Shown: positions 1 through 6,518 of the stretch, piece after piece
Numbering within the stretch: position 1 is the stretch's first letter
How the letters are laid out: every line of letters starts with the position of its first letter
Assembly: GCA_002329285.1 (NCBI GenBank)
Contig: DCTO01000006.1
Location: 12,177 to 20,686 of the forward strand
DNA from: Ruminococcaceae bacterium UBA1438
GTDB taxonomy: Bacteria > Bacillota > Clostridia > Oscillospirales > Acutalibacteraceae
Length of the DNA stretch: 8,510 nt
Direction of reading: 5' to 3'
Notes under the pieces: model-generated
What the model was told of the DNA's origin: nothing
Database searches by the model: none
Seen by the model: only the letters and a program-made list of their open reading frames with translations
Program-made: the position numbers and the translations under genes

Positions 1-1
1 G

Positions 2-33
2 AAAAGGCTGTTCCCCTCGGAACAGCCTTTTTC
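2..33 (+). terminator. Rho-independent terminator, probably bidirectional
   Basis: A perfect 13-bp stem (2-14 pairs with 19-31) closes on a 4-nt loop. It has a run of A on the left side and a run of T on the right side, so it could stop transcription in either direction. The gene it serves lies to the left of the window and cannot be seen. Confidence 0.88.
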
Positions 34-60
34 ATCGGCAAAACTATCTGCCCGAATATC

Positions 61-86
61 AGGGCAATACATTGCCTTTTCGTTTT
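61..86 (+). terminator. Possible second, weaker terminator
   Basis: AGGGCAA (61-67) pairs with TTGCCTT (72-78), with one G-T wobble and a 4-nt loop. It is followed by TT, CG and then TTTT. It could act as a back-up to the terminator at 2-33. The stem is short and the T run is broken, so this is tentative. Confidence 0.4.
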
Positions 87-126
87 GGTCAGATTTGTTA
101 TTAATAATGTTTTTATTATAAATATA

Positions 127-155
127 TTGACCGAGTTATTTAATTGTGTTAAAAT
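127..155 (+). promoter_or_regulatory. Sigma-A type promoter for the membrane protein gene
   Basis: A -35 box TTGACC (127-132) and a -10 box TAAAAT (150-155) are separated by exactly 17 nt. Transcription would start near 162, giving a leader of about 30 nt before the ATG at 192. A 13-bp palindrome, CAGTTTAAAACTG (161-173), lies on the predicted start point and could be an operator. Confidence 0.65.
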
Positions 156-191
156 ATTTTCAGTTTAAAACTGAAACAGGAAGTGTTAACT

Positions 192-782
192 ATGGCAGAT
201 AAAAATGAGAAAAAGTCAGAGGCAAAAATCTCCCGTGAGATAATCAAAGCCTCGTTTTCCGAATCTTTCAAAAATCATAAAGCAGCGTGGATTATTTCTG
301 CAATCTTGGTTGTTATTGCGGTTATTCTCTTTGTCGGCGCGGAATTCGTCAGCAGTGATAAATTTGCGGAAACTGCGTTTGATCTCGTTGTTCCAAGGCA
401 AATCACCACGGATGAGAATTCAGATGTGCAGATGACATTTTATCGTGAGGATAATCCTGATTACACCGGCGAAAAGGTTGTTGACAGCGAAACACTCACC
501 AGCATCTATAATTTCTATTATATCAACGCCAAGGGCGAAAAGATTCCGATTCAGAATGGTGTGTACACTTATCTCGGTCCATCCGGCGAAACCGAATCCA
601 TGCTGGTTGCGATCGGCTTCCTTTATAAAGGCGGCGAAAGATTGGAATTGATGCAAACCGTGCTTAATTGGATTGGTTGGGCTGTTCTGGCTGCCGTAAT
701 AATCATTTTGATTTATGTTTGGTATCGCAAGGATAAGGCGCGCCAGCAGGCAGAGCGCAAGCCAAGAAAAAGAAGTCATTAG
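192..782 (+). CDS. Hypothetical two-helix membrane protein
   Basis: I do not recognise a family for this 196-aa protein. It has a charged, lysine-rich cytoplasmic N-terminus (1-30), a hydrophobic helix at about 31-50, a soluble middle of about 105 residues, a second helix at about 158-178 and a strongly basic tail ending KPRKRSH. By the positive-inside rule both ends lie in the cytoplasm and the middle domain (rich in E, D, T and Y) lies outside the cell. No catalytic motif or lipobox is visible. The start was set at ATG 192 because AGGAAG (178-183) lies 8 nt before it. A GTG at 183 in the same frame would overlap that ribosome site. The gene has its own promoter at 127-155 and is followed by a hairpin, so it may be transcribed alone or leak into the next gene. 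Coding is well supported; function is unknown. Confidence 0.8.
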   Translation: MADKNEKKSEAKISREIIKASFSESFKNHKAAWIISAILVVIAVILFVGAEFVSSDKFAETAFDLVVPRQITTDENSDVQMTFYREDNPDYTGEKVVDSETLTSIYNFYYINAKGEKIPIQNGVYTYLGPSGETESMLVAIGFLYKGGERLELMQTVLNWIGWAVLAAVIIILIYVWYRKDKARQQAERKPRKRSH

Positions 783-789
783 TTTTTTG

Positions 790-815
790 GGGAGAGCGGT
801 GCTCTCCCTTATTTG
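790..815 (+). terminator. Hairpin terminator or attenuator between the first two genes
   Basis: GGGAGAGC (790-797) pairs perfectly with GCTCTCCC (801-808), followed by the T-rich TTATTTG. It starts only 8 nt after the upstream stop codon. I see no convincing promoter before the next gene at 836, so the hairpin probably attenuates rather than fully ends transcription. That last point is inference. Confidence 0.6.
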
Positions 816-835
816 TCTGTTTTTCAGGTGATGAT

Positions 836-1486
836 ATGAATATATTTAAAAGAAACACTAAAAAGGATTACAGCGCTCTGGATTTATATATCCGGCAGAA
901 TTATGAAGCGCCTGCTCCGCCGGCGTCTGGTTTTAGCGATTTTGCAACTGCAAGAGCAAAGGCCGCTCGGTGCCCCTCTGATAGTCAGCCGGCTCAGGAG
1001 GATGCTGTGAGTGAAGGCTTTACGGTTAATGCTCCGCCTCCCGCTCCATGCCTTCAAAAGGCTCCTAAGGCCGATTCTGCGGCATATGAGCTTGAGGATA
1101 GCGTGGCTGATTTAAGTGCAACTCTTGAATTTGATTTTGTGCTTGATGAAAGCTTTTCACAAATGCTGCTTCGCAAAATTGATGAATGCCAAATAACGGA
1201 CAGCGAATGCTATAAGCGCGCAAATATTGACAGGCGCCTGTTTTCCAAAATCCGCTCAAATCCGGATTATAAGCCTTCAAAGCAAACCGTGATTGCCTTT
1301 GCAATTGCGCTCAGGCTTTCGCTTGCTGAAACTAATGAAATGCTGATGAAAGCAGGCTTTGCCCTTTCTCATTCAAGCAGGTTTGATGTGATTGTTGAAT
1401 ATTATATTAAGCAGGGCACCTATGATTTGTTTGAGATAAATGAAGCGCTTTATGCTTATGATCAGCCGGTTATCGGCAATTATTAA
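836..1486 (+). CDS. Protein with C-terminal XRE-like helical domain (macro-protein tail type)
   Basis: The 216-aa protein has two parts. Residues 1-95 hold a short basic start followed by an Ala/Pro/Ser-rich stretch (about 25-82) that looks disordered. Residues 96-216 form a compact helical domain with the core [11 protein letters not shown] (107-117), [16 protein letters not shown] (126-141), [14 protein letters not shown] (146-159) and a tail containing [16 protein letters not shown] (176-191). The pattern of short helices resembles an XRE/lambda-repressor-like fold. From memory, near-identical segments form the C-terminal extension of clostridial macro-domain (ADP-ribose-binding) proteins; here no macro domain is present. 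DNA or RNA binding is possible but unproven. The start is ATG 836 with AGGTGA (826-831) only 4 nt upstream, a rather short spacing. The next gene is a VWA protein, and I recall the two families as frequent neighbours. The real role is unknown. Confidence 0.8.
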   Translation: MNIFKRNTKKDYSALDLYIRQNYEAPAPPASGFSDFATARAKAARCPSDSQPAQEDAVSEGFTVNAPPPAPCLQKAPKADSAAYELEDSVADLSATLEFDFVLDESFSQMLLRKIDECQITDSECYKRANIDRRLFSKIRSNPDYKPSKQTVIAFAIALRLSLAETNEMLMKAGFALSHSSRFDVIVEYYIKQGTYDLFEINEALYAYDQPVIGNY

Positions 1487-1489
1487 TAT

Positions 1490-1506
1490 GTCGCCCTGCG
1501 GGCGAC
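1490..1506 (+). terminator. Short GC-rich hairpin after the XRE-like gene
   Basis: GTCGCCC (1490-1496) and GGGCGAC (1500-1506) form a perfect 7-bp stem with a 3-nt loop, 3 nt after the stop codon. No T run follows (CAAATAATG), so it is a poor intrinsic terminator. It may instead protect the 3' end of the mRNA or act as a weak pause site. Confidence 0.35.
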
Positions 1507-1517
1507 CAAATAATGTT

Positions 1518-1577
1518 AAAAACCTCCTATAATGTGCTTGTAAGGTTAAGAAACCAAAAACATTATACGGAGGTTTT
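1518..1577 (+). promoter_or_regulatory. Inverted repeat that can mask the VWA gene ribosome site
   Basis: The left arm AAAACCTCC-TATAATG (1519-1534) is the reverse complement of the right arm CATTATA-C-GGAGGTTTT (1561-1577), apart from one bulged C at 1568. The loop is 26 nt and contains a minor GGTT/AACC stem (1544-1547/1552-1555). The right arm includes GGAGG (1569-1573), the Shine-Dalgarno sequence of the VWA gene, and the left arm supplies the matching CCTCC. RNA that begins upstream of 1518 could therefore fold so that translation is blocked. The left arm also contains TATAAT (1528-1533); I see no good -35 box at the right distance, so a promoter there is doubtful. Confidence 0.6.
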
Positions 1578-1581
1578 AATT

Positions 1582-2235
1582 ATGAAAAAGGAAATTAAAA
1601 ACAACAAAACGGAATTGGTTTTCATTCTTGATCGCAGCGGCTCAATGGGCGGTCTGGAGCAGGATACAATCGGCGGCTTCAATTCGCTGATAGAAAAGCA
1701 AAAGAAGAACGATGGCGAATGCTTTGTAACCACAGTGCTTTTTGACCATGAGCTTGAAACCCTGCATGACAGGGTGCCGCTCAATGAAATCGTTCCCTTA
1801 ACGGAAAAGGATTATTATGTGCGCGGTTGCACAGCACTGATCGATGCTATCGGCTCTCAAATTGATCATATCTGCAAAATTCATCGCTATGCCCGCAAGG
1901 AGGATGTGCCGGATAACATAATGTTTGTTATTATCACAGACGGCCAGGAAAATGCAAGCCGAAAATACACAAGCGATGAGGTTAAGCGCAACATTGAGCA
2001 GCATAAGGAGGCAGACGGCTGGGAATTCCTTTTCATCGGCGCAAACATTGATGCCGTTGAAACCGCAAAGCATTTCGGCATTGATGAAGAAAGGGCGGTT
2101 AATTATCATGCAGACAGCAGGGGCACAAAAGTGGTTTATGAAGCCGTTGCAAATGCAGTTTGCTCAGTCAGAAAATGTGCTCCGCTCAAAGCTGATTGGA
2201 GCAAAAAAATAAATGAGGATTATAAATTCCGCTAA
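1582..2235 (+). CDS. Stand-alone VWA domain protein
   Basis: The 217-aa protein is almost entirely one von Willebrand factor A domain. The metal-ion-dependent adhesion site is complete: DRSGS (17-21), the threonine in CTALIDAIG (T84), and the aspartate in ITDGQENAS (D120). The family uses this site to bind a divalent metal and a partner protein. There is no signal peptide or membrane helix, so it should act in the cytoplasm. That fits a role as an assembly or scaffold protein rather than an adhesin, as in the TerY-like group; this is an inference. The start was placed at ATG 1582 because GGAGG (1569-1573) lies 8 nt upstream. An in-frame ATG at 1513 has no ribosome site and would add 23 residues encoded by the inverted repeat. 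The gene follows the XRE-like gene by 95 nt and ends in a strong terminator. Its binding partner is unknown. Confidence 0.9.
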   Translation: MKKEIKNNKTELVFILDRSGSMGGLEQDTIGGFNSLIEKQKKNDGECFVTTVLFDHELETLHDRVPLNEIVPLTEKDYYVRGCTALIDAIGSQIDHICKIHRYARKEDVPDNIMFVIITDGQENASRKYTSDEVKRNIEQHKEADGWEFLFIGANIDAVETAKHFGIDEERAVNYHADSRGTKVVYEAVANAVCSVRKCAPLKADWSKKINEDYKFR

Positions 2236-2242
2236 TTTAAAT

Positions 2243-2280
2243 AAATACCCTGCACACCCGTTTGTGCAGGGTATTTCTTA
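2243..2280 (+). terminator. Rho-independent terminator after the VWA gene
   Basis: A perfect 14-bp stem (2243-2256 with 2263-2276) has a 6-nt loop and a T-rich right shoulder (ATTTCTT). The left arm begins with A residues, so it may also work in the opposite direction. It separates the small-gene block from the peptide importer. Confidence 0.85.
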
Positions 2281-2290
2281 TACCAATTAG

Positions 2291-2311
2291 TTAGGCTTGC
2301 CTAATTTTTTT
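2291..2311 (+). terminator. Second small hairpin with T run
   Basis: TTAGG (2291-2295) and CCTAA (2300-2304) pair around the tetraloop CTTG and run straight into seven T residues. It could be a back-up terminator. The same 14 bases form a palindrome resembling half of the DtxR/IdeR iron-regulator box, so its role is ambiguous. Confidence 0.5.
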
Positions 2312-2507
2312 GATGCAGCATTTTTTCTCCTTTTGCGTTTATGCAAAAATAAATGCCGAAAAAAACTGATTTTTTTACCATTTATGTATATTTATTCTAT
2401 TTATGCATTTGATAATTTTTGCATATTGTTCAATTTTATATTGAAAAAAATACAAGCTTGTTATATTATATAATATATTACTAATTTTATTCAAAGAAAG
2501 GGAAAAT
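2312..2507. other. AT-rich control region upstream of the importer
   Basis: No gene is visible here. The stretch is extremely AT-rich, with homopolymer runs of A and T. It holds two TTTATGCA copies (2338-2345 and 2400-2407), an inverted pair TATGCA/TGCATA (2402-2407 and 2420-2425), a palindrome TTCAAT/ATTGAA (2429-2434 and 2440-2445) over the -35 box, and a perfect 16-bp AT palindrome (2462-2477) over the -10 box. The composition suggests curved or easily melted DNA that may bind regulators. Confidence 0.5.
2441..2469 (+). promoter_or_regulatory. Promoter for oppBCDF
   Basis: A -35 box TTGAAA (2441-2446) and a -10 box TATTAT (2464-2469) are 17 nt apart. Transcription would begin near 2476, leaving a leader of about 32 nt. 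A stronger TATAAT at 2469-2474 lacks a -35 box at normal spacing. The very high AT content makes chance matches likely, hence the modest confidence. Confidence 0.5.
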
Positions 2508-3437
2508 ATGAATTCTAAAACTTTACTGTATATTATTAAGCGTATTTTGCTTGCAATATTCACGGTCTGGGTTGTAATTACAGTAACCTTTTTTGTAATG
2601 CACGCGGTTCCGGGCGGCCCGTTTGTAGGTGAAAAGGCAACAACCCCTGCAGTTCAGGCGGCTATGGAAGCAAAGTACGGTCTTGATAAACCGCTGTTTG
2701 AGCAGTATACAACTTATCTTAAGGATATTGTAACGAAATTTGATTTCGGTCCGTCACTTAAGCAAAGGGGCAGAATGGTTGTTGACGTTATATTTGACGG
2801 TATGAAAACCTCATTAAAACTCGGCTTAATTGCTGCGGCAATTTCAACTGCCGTGGGCGTTGTTCTCGGTGCGGTTGCCGCTTTAAAACGAAACAAGCTG
2901 ATTGACCGCATAATTATGGTTATCACCACAGCGTTCGTTTCAATGCCGTCATTCATAATGGGCTCGCTGCTTTTGGCGCTGTTTGCTATAAAGTTGAATT
3001 TGCTTCCTGCAAACGGCACAACTTCTGCAGGTCTGATTTTGCCTATTGTAACGCTTGCGCTTTATCCTATGGCATACATAACAAGGCTTACAAGATCTTC
3101 AATGCTGGATGTTCTGGGGCAGGATTATATCAGAACGGCAAAGGCAAAGGGCGTTTCGGGAAAGCAGATTATTTTTCGCCATGCGCTCAAAAATTCACTT
3201 ATTCCGGTATTAACCTATTTAGGACCAATGCTTGCATATATTGTTACGGGCTCTCTTGTTGTTGAGCAGATATTCGCAGTTCCCGGCATCGGACGCGCAT
3301 TTGTAAGCTCAATTACAAACAGAGATTATCCCATGATTATGGGAACAACAATTATTCTGGCAGCACTGATTGTTATTATGAATCTTGTAACAGATATCCT
3401 TTATAAGGTTGTTGATCCGAGAATTAATTTAGAATAA
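2508..3437 (+). CDS. oppB: Oligopeptide ABC transporter permease OppB
   Basis: This 309-aa inner-membrane protein is one of the two subunits that form the channel of a peptide importer. It begins with the usual OppB/DppB helix followed by MHAVPGGPF (31-39), then an extracellular segment with the YGLDKPLFEQY signature (57-67), and about five more membrane helices (roughly 103-125, 135-161, 175-195, 231-252, 279-301). The cytoplasmic EAA loop that docks onto the ATPase is GQDYIRTAKAKG (204-215) followed by RHALKNSLIPV (224-234). The end VDPRI (302-306) is also typical. The length is normal for the family. ATG 2508 is preceded by AAAGGG (2497-2502). It is the first gene of the importer operon; oppC starts 9 nt after its stop codon. 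Confidence 0.96.
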   Translation: MNSKTLLYIIKRILLAIFTVWVVITVTFFVMHAVPGGPFVGEKATTPAVQAAMEAKYGLDKPLFEQYTTYLKDIVTKFDFGPSLKQRGRMVVDVIFDGMKTSLKLGLIAAAISTAVGVVLGAVAALKRNKLIDRIIMVITTAFVSMPSFIMGSLLLALFAIKLNLLPANGTTSAGLILPIVTLALYPMAYITRLTRSSMLDVLGQDYIRTAKAKGVSGKQIIFRHALKNSLIPVLTYLGPMLAYIVTGSLVVEQIFAVPGIGRAFVSSITNRDYPMIMGTTIILAALIVIMNLVTDILYKVVDPRINLE

Positions 3438-3446
3438 CGGAGTAAG

Positions 3447-4508
3447 ATGATGAAAAAAAGAAAATTTACTTTCCATGTTGATTTGGATATGTTTAATCCT
3501 GCGTCGGAAAAGGATAAGGAATATCTGGTGCAGATGCGCCCCTCCTCAACCTTTTTTAAAGACGGGGTTAAGCGCTTTTGTAAAAATAAGGTTGCGCTCA
3601 CAAGCCTTATTGTTATTGTTGCAATAACTCTCGTAAGCATTGTTGTGCCGTTTTTCTGGCCATATTCATATGAAAATCAGCTCGGTGTAAGCGCAGGCTC
3701 TTCGGCTGATGCATCATATAATAACCTTAAGCCCTTTGAATACGGCGCAACGGAGCAGAAAATGATTGATAACGGAGAAAAGGTCTTTCCCCACATTTTT
3801 GGAACTGACGCCGCAGGCAGAGATTATTTTATCAGAGTTGTTTACGGCACAAGGGTTTCCCTTGCGGTTGGCTTTTTCGCCAGCATAATCGTTTTAATTA
3901 TAGGAACGCTGATAGGCTCTATTTCGGGCTATTTCGGCGGCAAGGTTGATTTGATTATAATGCGCTTTGTTGATATAATTTATTCCTTGCCCGATATGCT
4001 TATGGTTATTTTGCTTTCCACTGTGTTTAAATTAACGCTAACTCCTGTTATTGAGGGCACGGCGCTTGCTAAAATCGGCGCGAATATTATCAGCTTGTTC
4101 GTTGTATTCGCTTTGCTTTATTGGGTTAGTATGTCAAGGCTTATCAGAGGTCAGATTCTCTCACTTCGTGAGCAGGAATATGTTCTTTCCGCACAGGTAA
4201 CGGGCGCAAAGGGCAAATGGATTATTTCAAAGCATCTTATTCCTAATTGTATCAGCGTTGTTATTATTTCTGCGGCACTTCAGATTCCGTCTGCGATTTT
4301 CACTGAAAGCTATCTTTCCTTCCTCGGCCTCGGTGTTAATGCGCCAATGCCGTCATTAGGCTCGCTTGCATCACAGGCGCTAAACGGCTTAACAAGCTAT
4401 CCTTACAGACTGGTTATTCCTGCTGTAGTAATTTCTTTAATAGTATTAAGCCTTAATCTTTTCGGCGACGGCCTTCGGGATGCGTTTGACCCGAAGCTTA
4501 ACAGTTAA
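3447..4508 (+). CDS. oppC: Oligopeptide ABC transporter permease OppC
   Basis: This is the second channel subunit, 353 aa, pairing with OppB. A cytoplasmic N-terminal tail of about 45 residues leads to the first helix (about 50-71). An outside loop follows and ends in the OppC/DppC hallmark FGTDAAGRDYFIRVVYGTRVS (118-138). The remaining helices lie near 136-160, 172-194, 212-230, 264-285 and 321-342. The EAA loop is REQEYVLSAQVTGAKG (241-256), and SFLGLGV (291-297) and GDGLRDAFDPK (340-350) close the protein. It is some 50 residues longer than the E. coli homologue, mostly from the N-terminal tail and the loop at 72-117, a common feature in clostridia. CGGAGT (3438-3443) is the ribosome site. 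ATG 3447 and ATG 3450 are adjacent and in frame; the second has the better spacing, so the true start may be one codon later. Confidence 0.96.
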   Translation: MMKKRKFTFHVDLDMFNPASEKDKEYLVQMRPSSTFFKDGVKRFCKNKVALTSLIVIVAITLVSIVVPFFWPYSYENQLGVSAGSSADASYNNLKPFEYGATEQKMIDNGEKVFPHIFGTDAAGRDYFIRVVYGTRVSLAVGFFASIIVLIIGTLIGSISGYFGGKVDLIIMRFVDIIYSLPDMLMVILLSTVFKLTLTPVIEGTALAKIGANIISLFVVFALLYWVSMSRLIRGQILSLREQEYVLSAQVTGAKGKWIISKHLIPNCISVVIISAALQIPSAIFTESYLSFLGLGVNAPMPSLGSLASQALNGLTSYPYRLVIPAVVISLIVLSLNLFGDGLRDAFDPKLNS

Positions 4509-4522
4509 TAAAGGAGGATAAT

Positions 4523-5542
4523 ATGGCACTTTTAGAAGTTAAAAATTTGCGCACCTCCTTTTTCACCGATGCTGGTGAGGTTAGAGCGGTAAACGATGTT
4601 TCGTTTACACTTGATCGCGGCAAGGTTTTGGGCATTGTTGGCGAATCCGGCTCGGGTAAATCGGTAACGGCATATTCAATTATGCAGATTTTGGCTGAAA
4701 CGGGAAAGATTGTTGACGGCTCAATTAAGCTCGATGGCGAGGAGCTTGTAGGTGCGGGCGAAAAGGTTATGAAAAACGTTAGGGGAAATAAGATTTCCAT
4801 TATTTTCCAGGATCCCATGACCTCGCTTAATCCCACTTACACAATCGGCAATCAGCTGATGGAAGCTATAATGCTTCACACAAACAGAGACAGAAAGCAG
4901 GCCTATGACAGGGCTGTTGAAATGATTAGGTTTGTTAATATTAATGAGCCTGAAAAAAGAATGAAGCAGTATCCGTTTGAGCTTTCAGGCGGAATGAGGC
5001 AAAGAGCAATGATTGCTATGGCTCTCGCCTGCGAACCTGATATTCTTATCGCTGATGAGCCCACAACGGCGCTGGATGTAACCATTCAGGCGCAGATTTT
5101 GGAGCTTATGGGTGATCTTCAAAGAGAGCTTGGAATGGCTATTATAATGATTACTCACGATTTGGGCGTTGTTGCGCAGATGTGCGATGAGGTAATCGTT
5201 ATGTATGCAGGCTCAATCTGTGAGCAAGGCACTGCCGATGAGATTTTCTATAATCCCTGCCATGAATACACAAAGGGGCTTCTTAATTCTATTCCCACTG
5301 CAGACACGGCAGGCAAAAAGCTTAATCCCATTACGGGCACCCCGATTGACCTTCTCAATATGCCAAAGGGCTGCCCGTTTGCGCCGCGTTGCAACAATGC
5401 AATGAAAATCTGCATTGATCACCGCGCAGAGCGTATGGACATCAACAGCCAGCATTTTGCTTCATGCTGGATGAATATCAAAAAAGAGCTTGACAGCGGC
5501 GAGCTTGAAATTGATGAGGAAGGCGGTGGCTTAATTGAGTGA
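4523..5542 (+). CDS. oppD: Oligopeptide ABC transporter ATPase OppD
   Basis: This is one of two nucleotide-binding subunits that drive peptide import, 339 aa. Motifs occur in the expected order: Walker A GESGSGKS (40-47), Q-loop Q96, ABC signature LSGGMRQR (154-161), Walker B ILIADEP (174-180) with the catalytic glutamate E179, and switch histidine H212. The C-terminal oligopeptide/dipeptide domain carries cysteines C284, C290, C297 and C315 (CX5CX6CX17C). This arrangement matches the iron-sulfur-binding domain known in DppD/OppD structures. A perfect AAGGAGG (4511-4517) sits 5 nt before ATG 4523, in the 14-nt gap after oppC. The acidic, glycine-rich tail (325-339) overlaps the start of oppF by 8 nt. 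All catalytic residues are intact. Confidence 0.97.
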   Translation: MALLEVKNLRTSFFTDAGEVRAVNDVSFTLDRGKVLGIVGESGSGKSVTAYSIMQILAETGKIVDGSIKLDGEELVGAGEKVMKNVRGNKISIIFQDPMTSLNPTYTIGNQLMEAIMLHTNRDRKQAYDRAVEMIRFVNINEPEKRMKQYPFELSGGMRQRAMIAMALACEPDILIADEPTTALDVTIQAQILELMGDLQRELGMAIIMITHDLGVVAQMCDEVIVMYAGSICEQGTADEIFYNPCHEYTKGLLNSIPTADTAGKKLNPITGTPIDLLNMPKGCPFAPRCNNAMKICIDHRAERMDINSQHFASCWMNIKKELDSGELEIDEEGGGLIE

Positions 5543-6518
5543 AAACCATCCCCTTATAGAGGTTAAAAATTTAAAAGAGTATTTTAATATCAATACGGGT
5601 CTTTTCCGTTCAAAGCCGCTGAAAGCTGTTGATGATGTATCATTCTTCATCAACAAGGGTGAAACTCTCGGCTTGGTTGGCGAATCGGGCTGTGGTAAAA
5701 CAACAGTGGGTAGAACCATTCTTCATCTCTATAAGCCAACGGACGGCGAGGTTTGGTATGACGGCAAATTAATAAAATCCCGCAATGATATCAAGGAATT
5801 CCGCAAAAAGGCAACTATGGTTTTTCAGGATCCTTATTCCTCTCTTAACCCGAGGATGACGGTTTCCGACATCATCGGCGAGCCGCTTGATGTTCATAAG
5901 CTTTATTCAAATAAAAAAGAAAGGGAGGAAAAAATCCTCCAGTTTATGGACTATGTAGGCTTAAACAGTGAGCACGCTTCCCGTTATGCCCACGAATTTT
6001 CAGGCGGCCAGAGGCAGAGAATAGGTATTGCCCGTTCTCTTGCGGTTAATCCTGATTTCATCGTTTGCGATGAGCCTGTATCCGCGCTTGACGTTTCAAT
6101 TCAGGCGCAGGTTATAAATATGTTTTCAGACCTTCAGGATAAGCTTGGCTTAACTTATTTGTTTATTGCCCACGATCTGCTGGTTGTGCGCCATATTTCA
6201 GACAGGATTGCCGTAATGTATCTCGGCCATATGGTTGAGCTTGCAGATGCGGATGAAATTTATAACCATTCACTTCATCCGTATTCAAAATCATTGCTTT
6301 CGGCTGTGCCTGTTCCCGATCCGAAGATTGCAAGGGCGAATAAGCGTATTGTGCTTTCGGGTGATATTCCAAGCCCGCTCAATGCTCCTTCAGGCTGTCC
6401 GTTCAGAACCCGTTGCAGATATGCAACGGATAAATGTGCGGAATCTATGCCTGAATTTAAAGAGGTTGAAAAGGGGCATTACGTTGCTTGCCACAGGCTT
6501 GCGGAAATTAATGATTGA
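5535..6518 (+). CDS. oppF: Oligopeptide ABC transporter ATPase OppF, TTG start
   Basis: This is the partner ATPase of OppD, 327 aa. It has Walker A GESGCGKT (49-56), Q-loop Q98, signature FSGGQRQR (155-162), Walker B FIVCDEP (175-181) with E180, and switch histidine H213. The C-terminal domain has C288, C294, C301 and C319 with the same CX5CX6CX17C spacing as OppD. The start is TTG 5535, because the family's N-terminal sequence (SENHPLIEVKNLKEYF) begins right there and no ATG fits. It lies inside the last codons of oppD (stop 5540-5542), so translation is probably coupled. The purine-rich GAGGAAGG (5516-5523) and GGTGG (5525-5529) are candidate ribosome sites, neither ideal. The promoter of the next gene overlaps its stop codon. 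Confidence 0.96.
   Translation: MSENHPLIEVKNLKEYFNINTGLFRSKPLKAVDDVSFFINKGETLGLVGESGCGKTTVGRTILHLYKPTDGEVWYDGKLIKSRNDIKEFRKKATMVFQDPYSSLNPRMTVSDIIGEPLDVHKLYSNKKEREEKILQFMDYVGLNSEHASRYAHEFSGGQRQRIGIARSLAVNPDFIVCDEPVSALDVSIQAQVINMFSDLQDKLGLTYLFIAHDLLVVRHISDRIAVMYLGHMVELADADEIYNHSLHPYSKSLLSAVPVPDPKIARANKRIVLSGDIPSPLNAPSGCPFRTRCRYATDKCAESMPEFKEVEKGHYVACHRLAEIND

Noticed and set aside
420..779. Minus-strand open frame of 119 codons opposite the membrane protein gene
   Set aside because: It is a shadow of the + strand gene, with no ribosome site, promoter or family resemblance.
1528..1533. TATAAT within the inverted repeat as the VWA gene promoter
   Set aside because: No -35-like hexamer lies 16-18 nt upstream; it remains possible but unsupported.
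1513..1581. Longer VWA protein starting at ATG 1513
   Set aside because: There is no ribosome site before 1513, the extra 23 residues come from the inverted repeat, and GGAGG sits perfectly before ATG 1582.
2432..2446. CodY box at the oppB promoter
   Set aside because: Only about 8 of 15 positions match the AATTTTCWGAAAATT consensus, which is expected by chance in AT-rich DNA.
2375..2563. Minus-strand open frame of 62 codons over the importer control region
   Set aside because: It is a low-complexity product of AT-rich DNA and overlaps both the promoter and the start of oppB, with no recognisable protein features.
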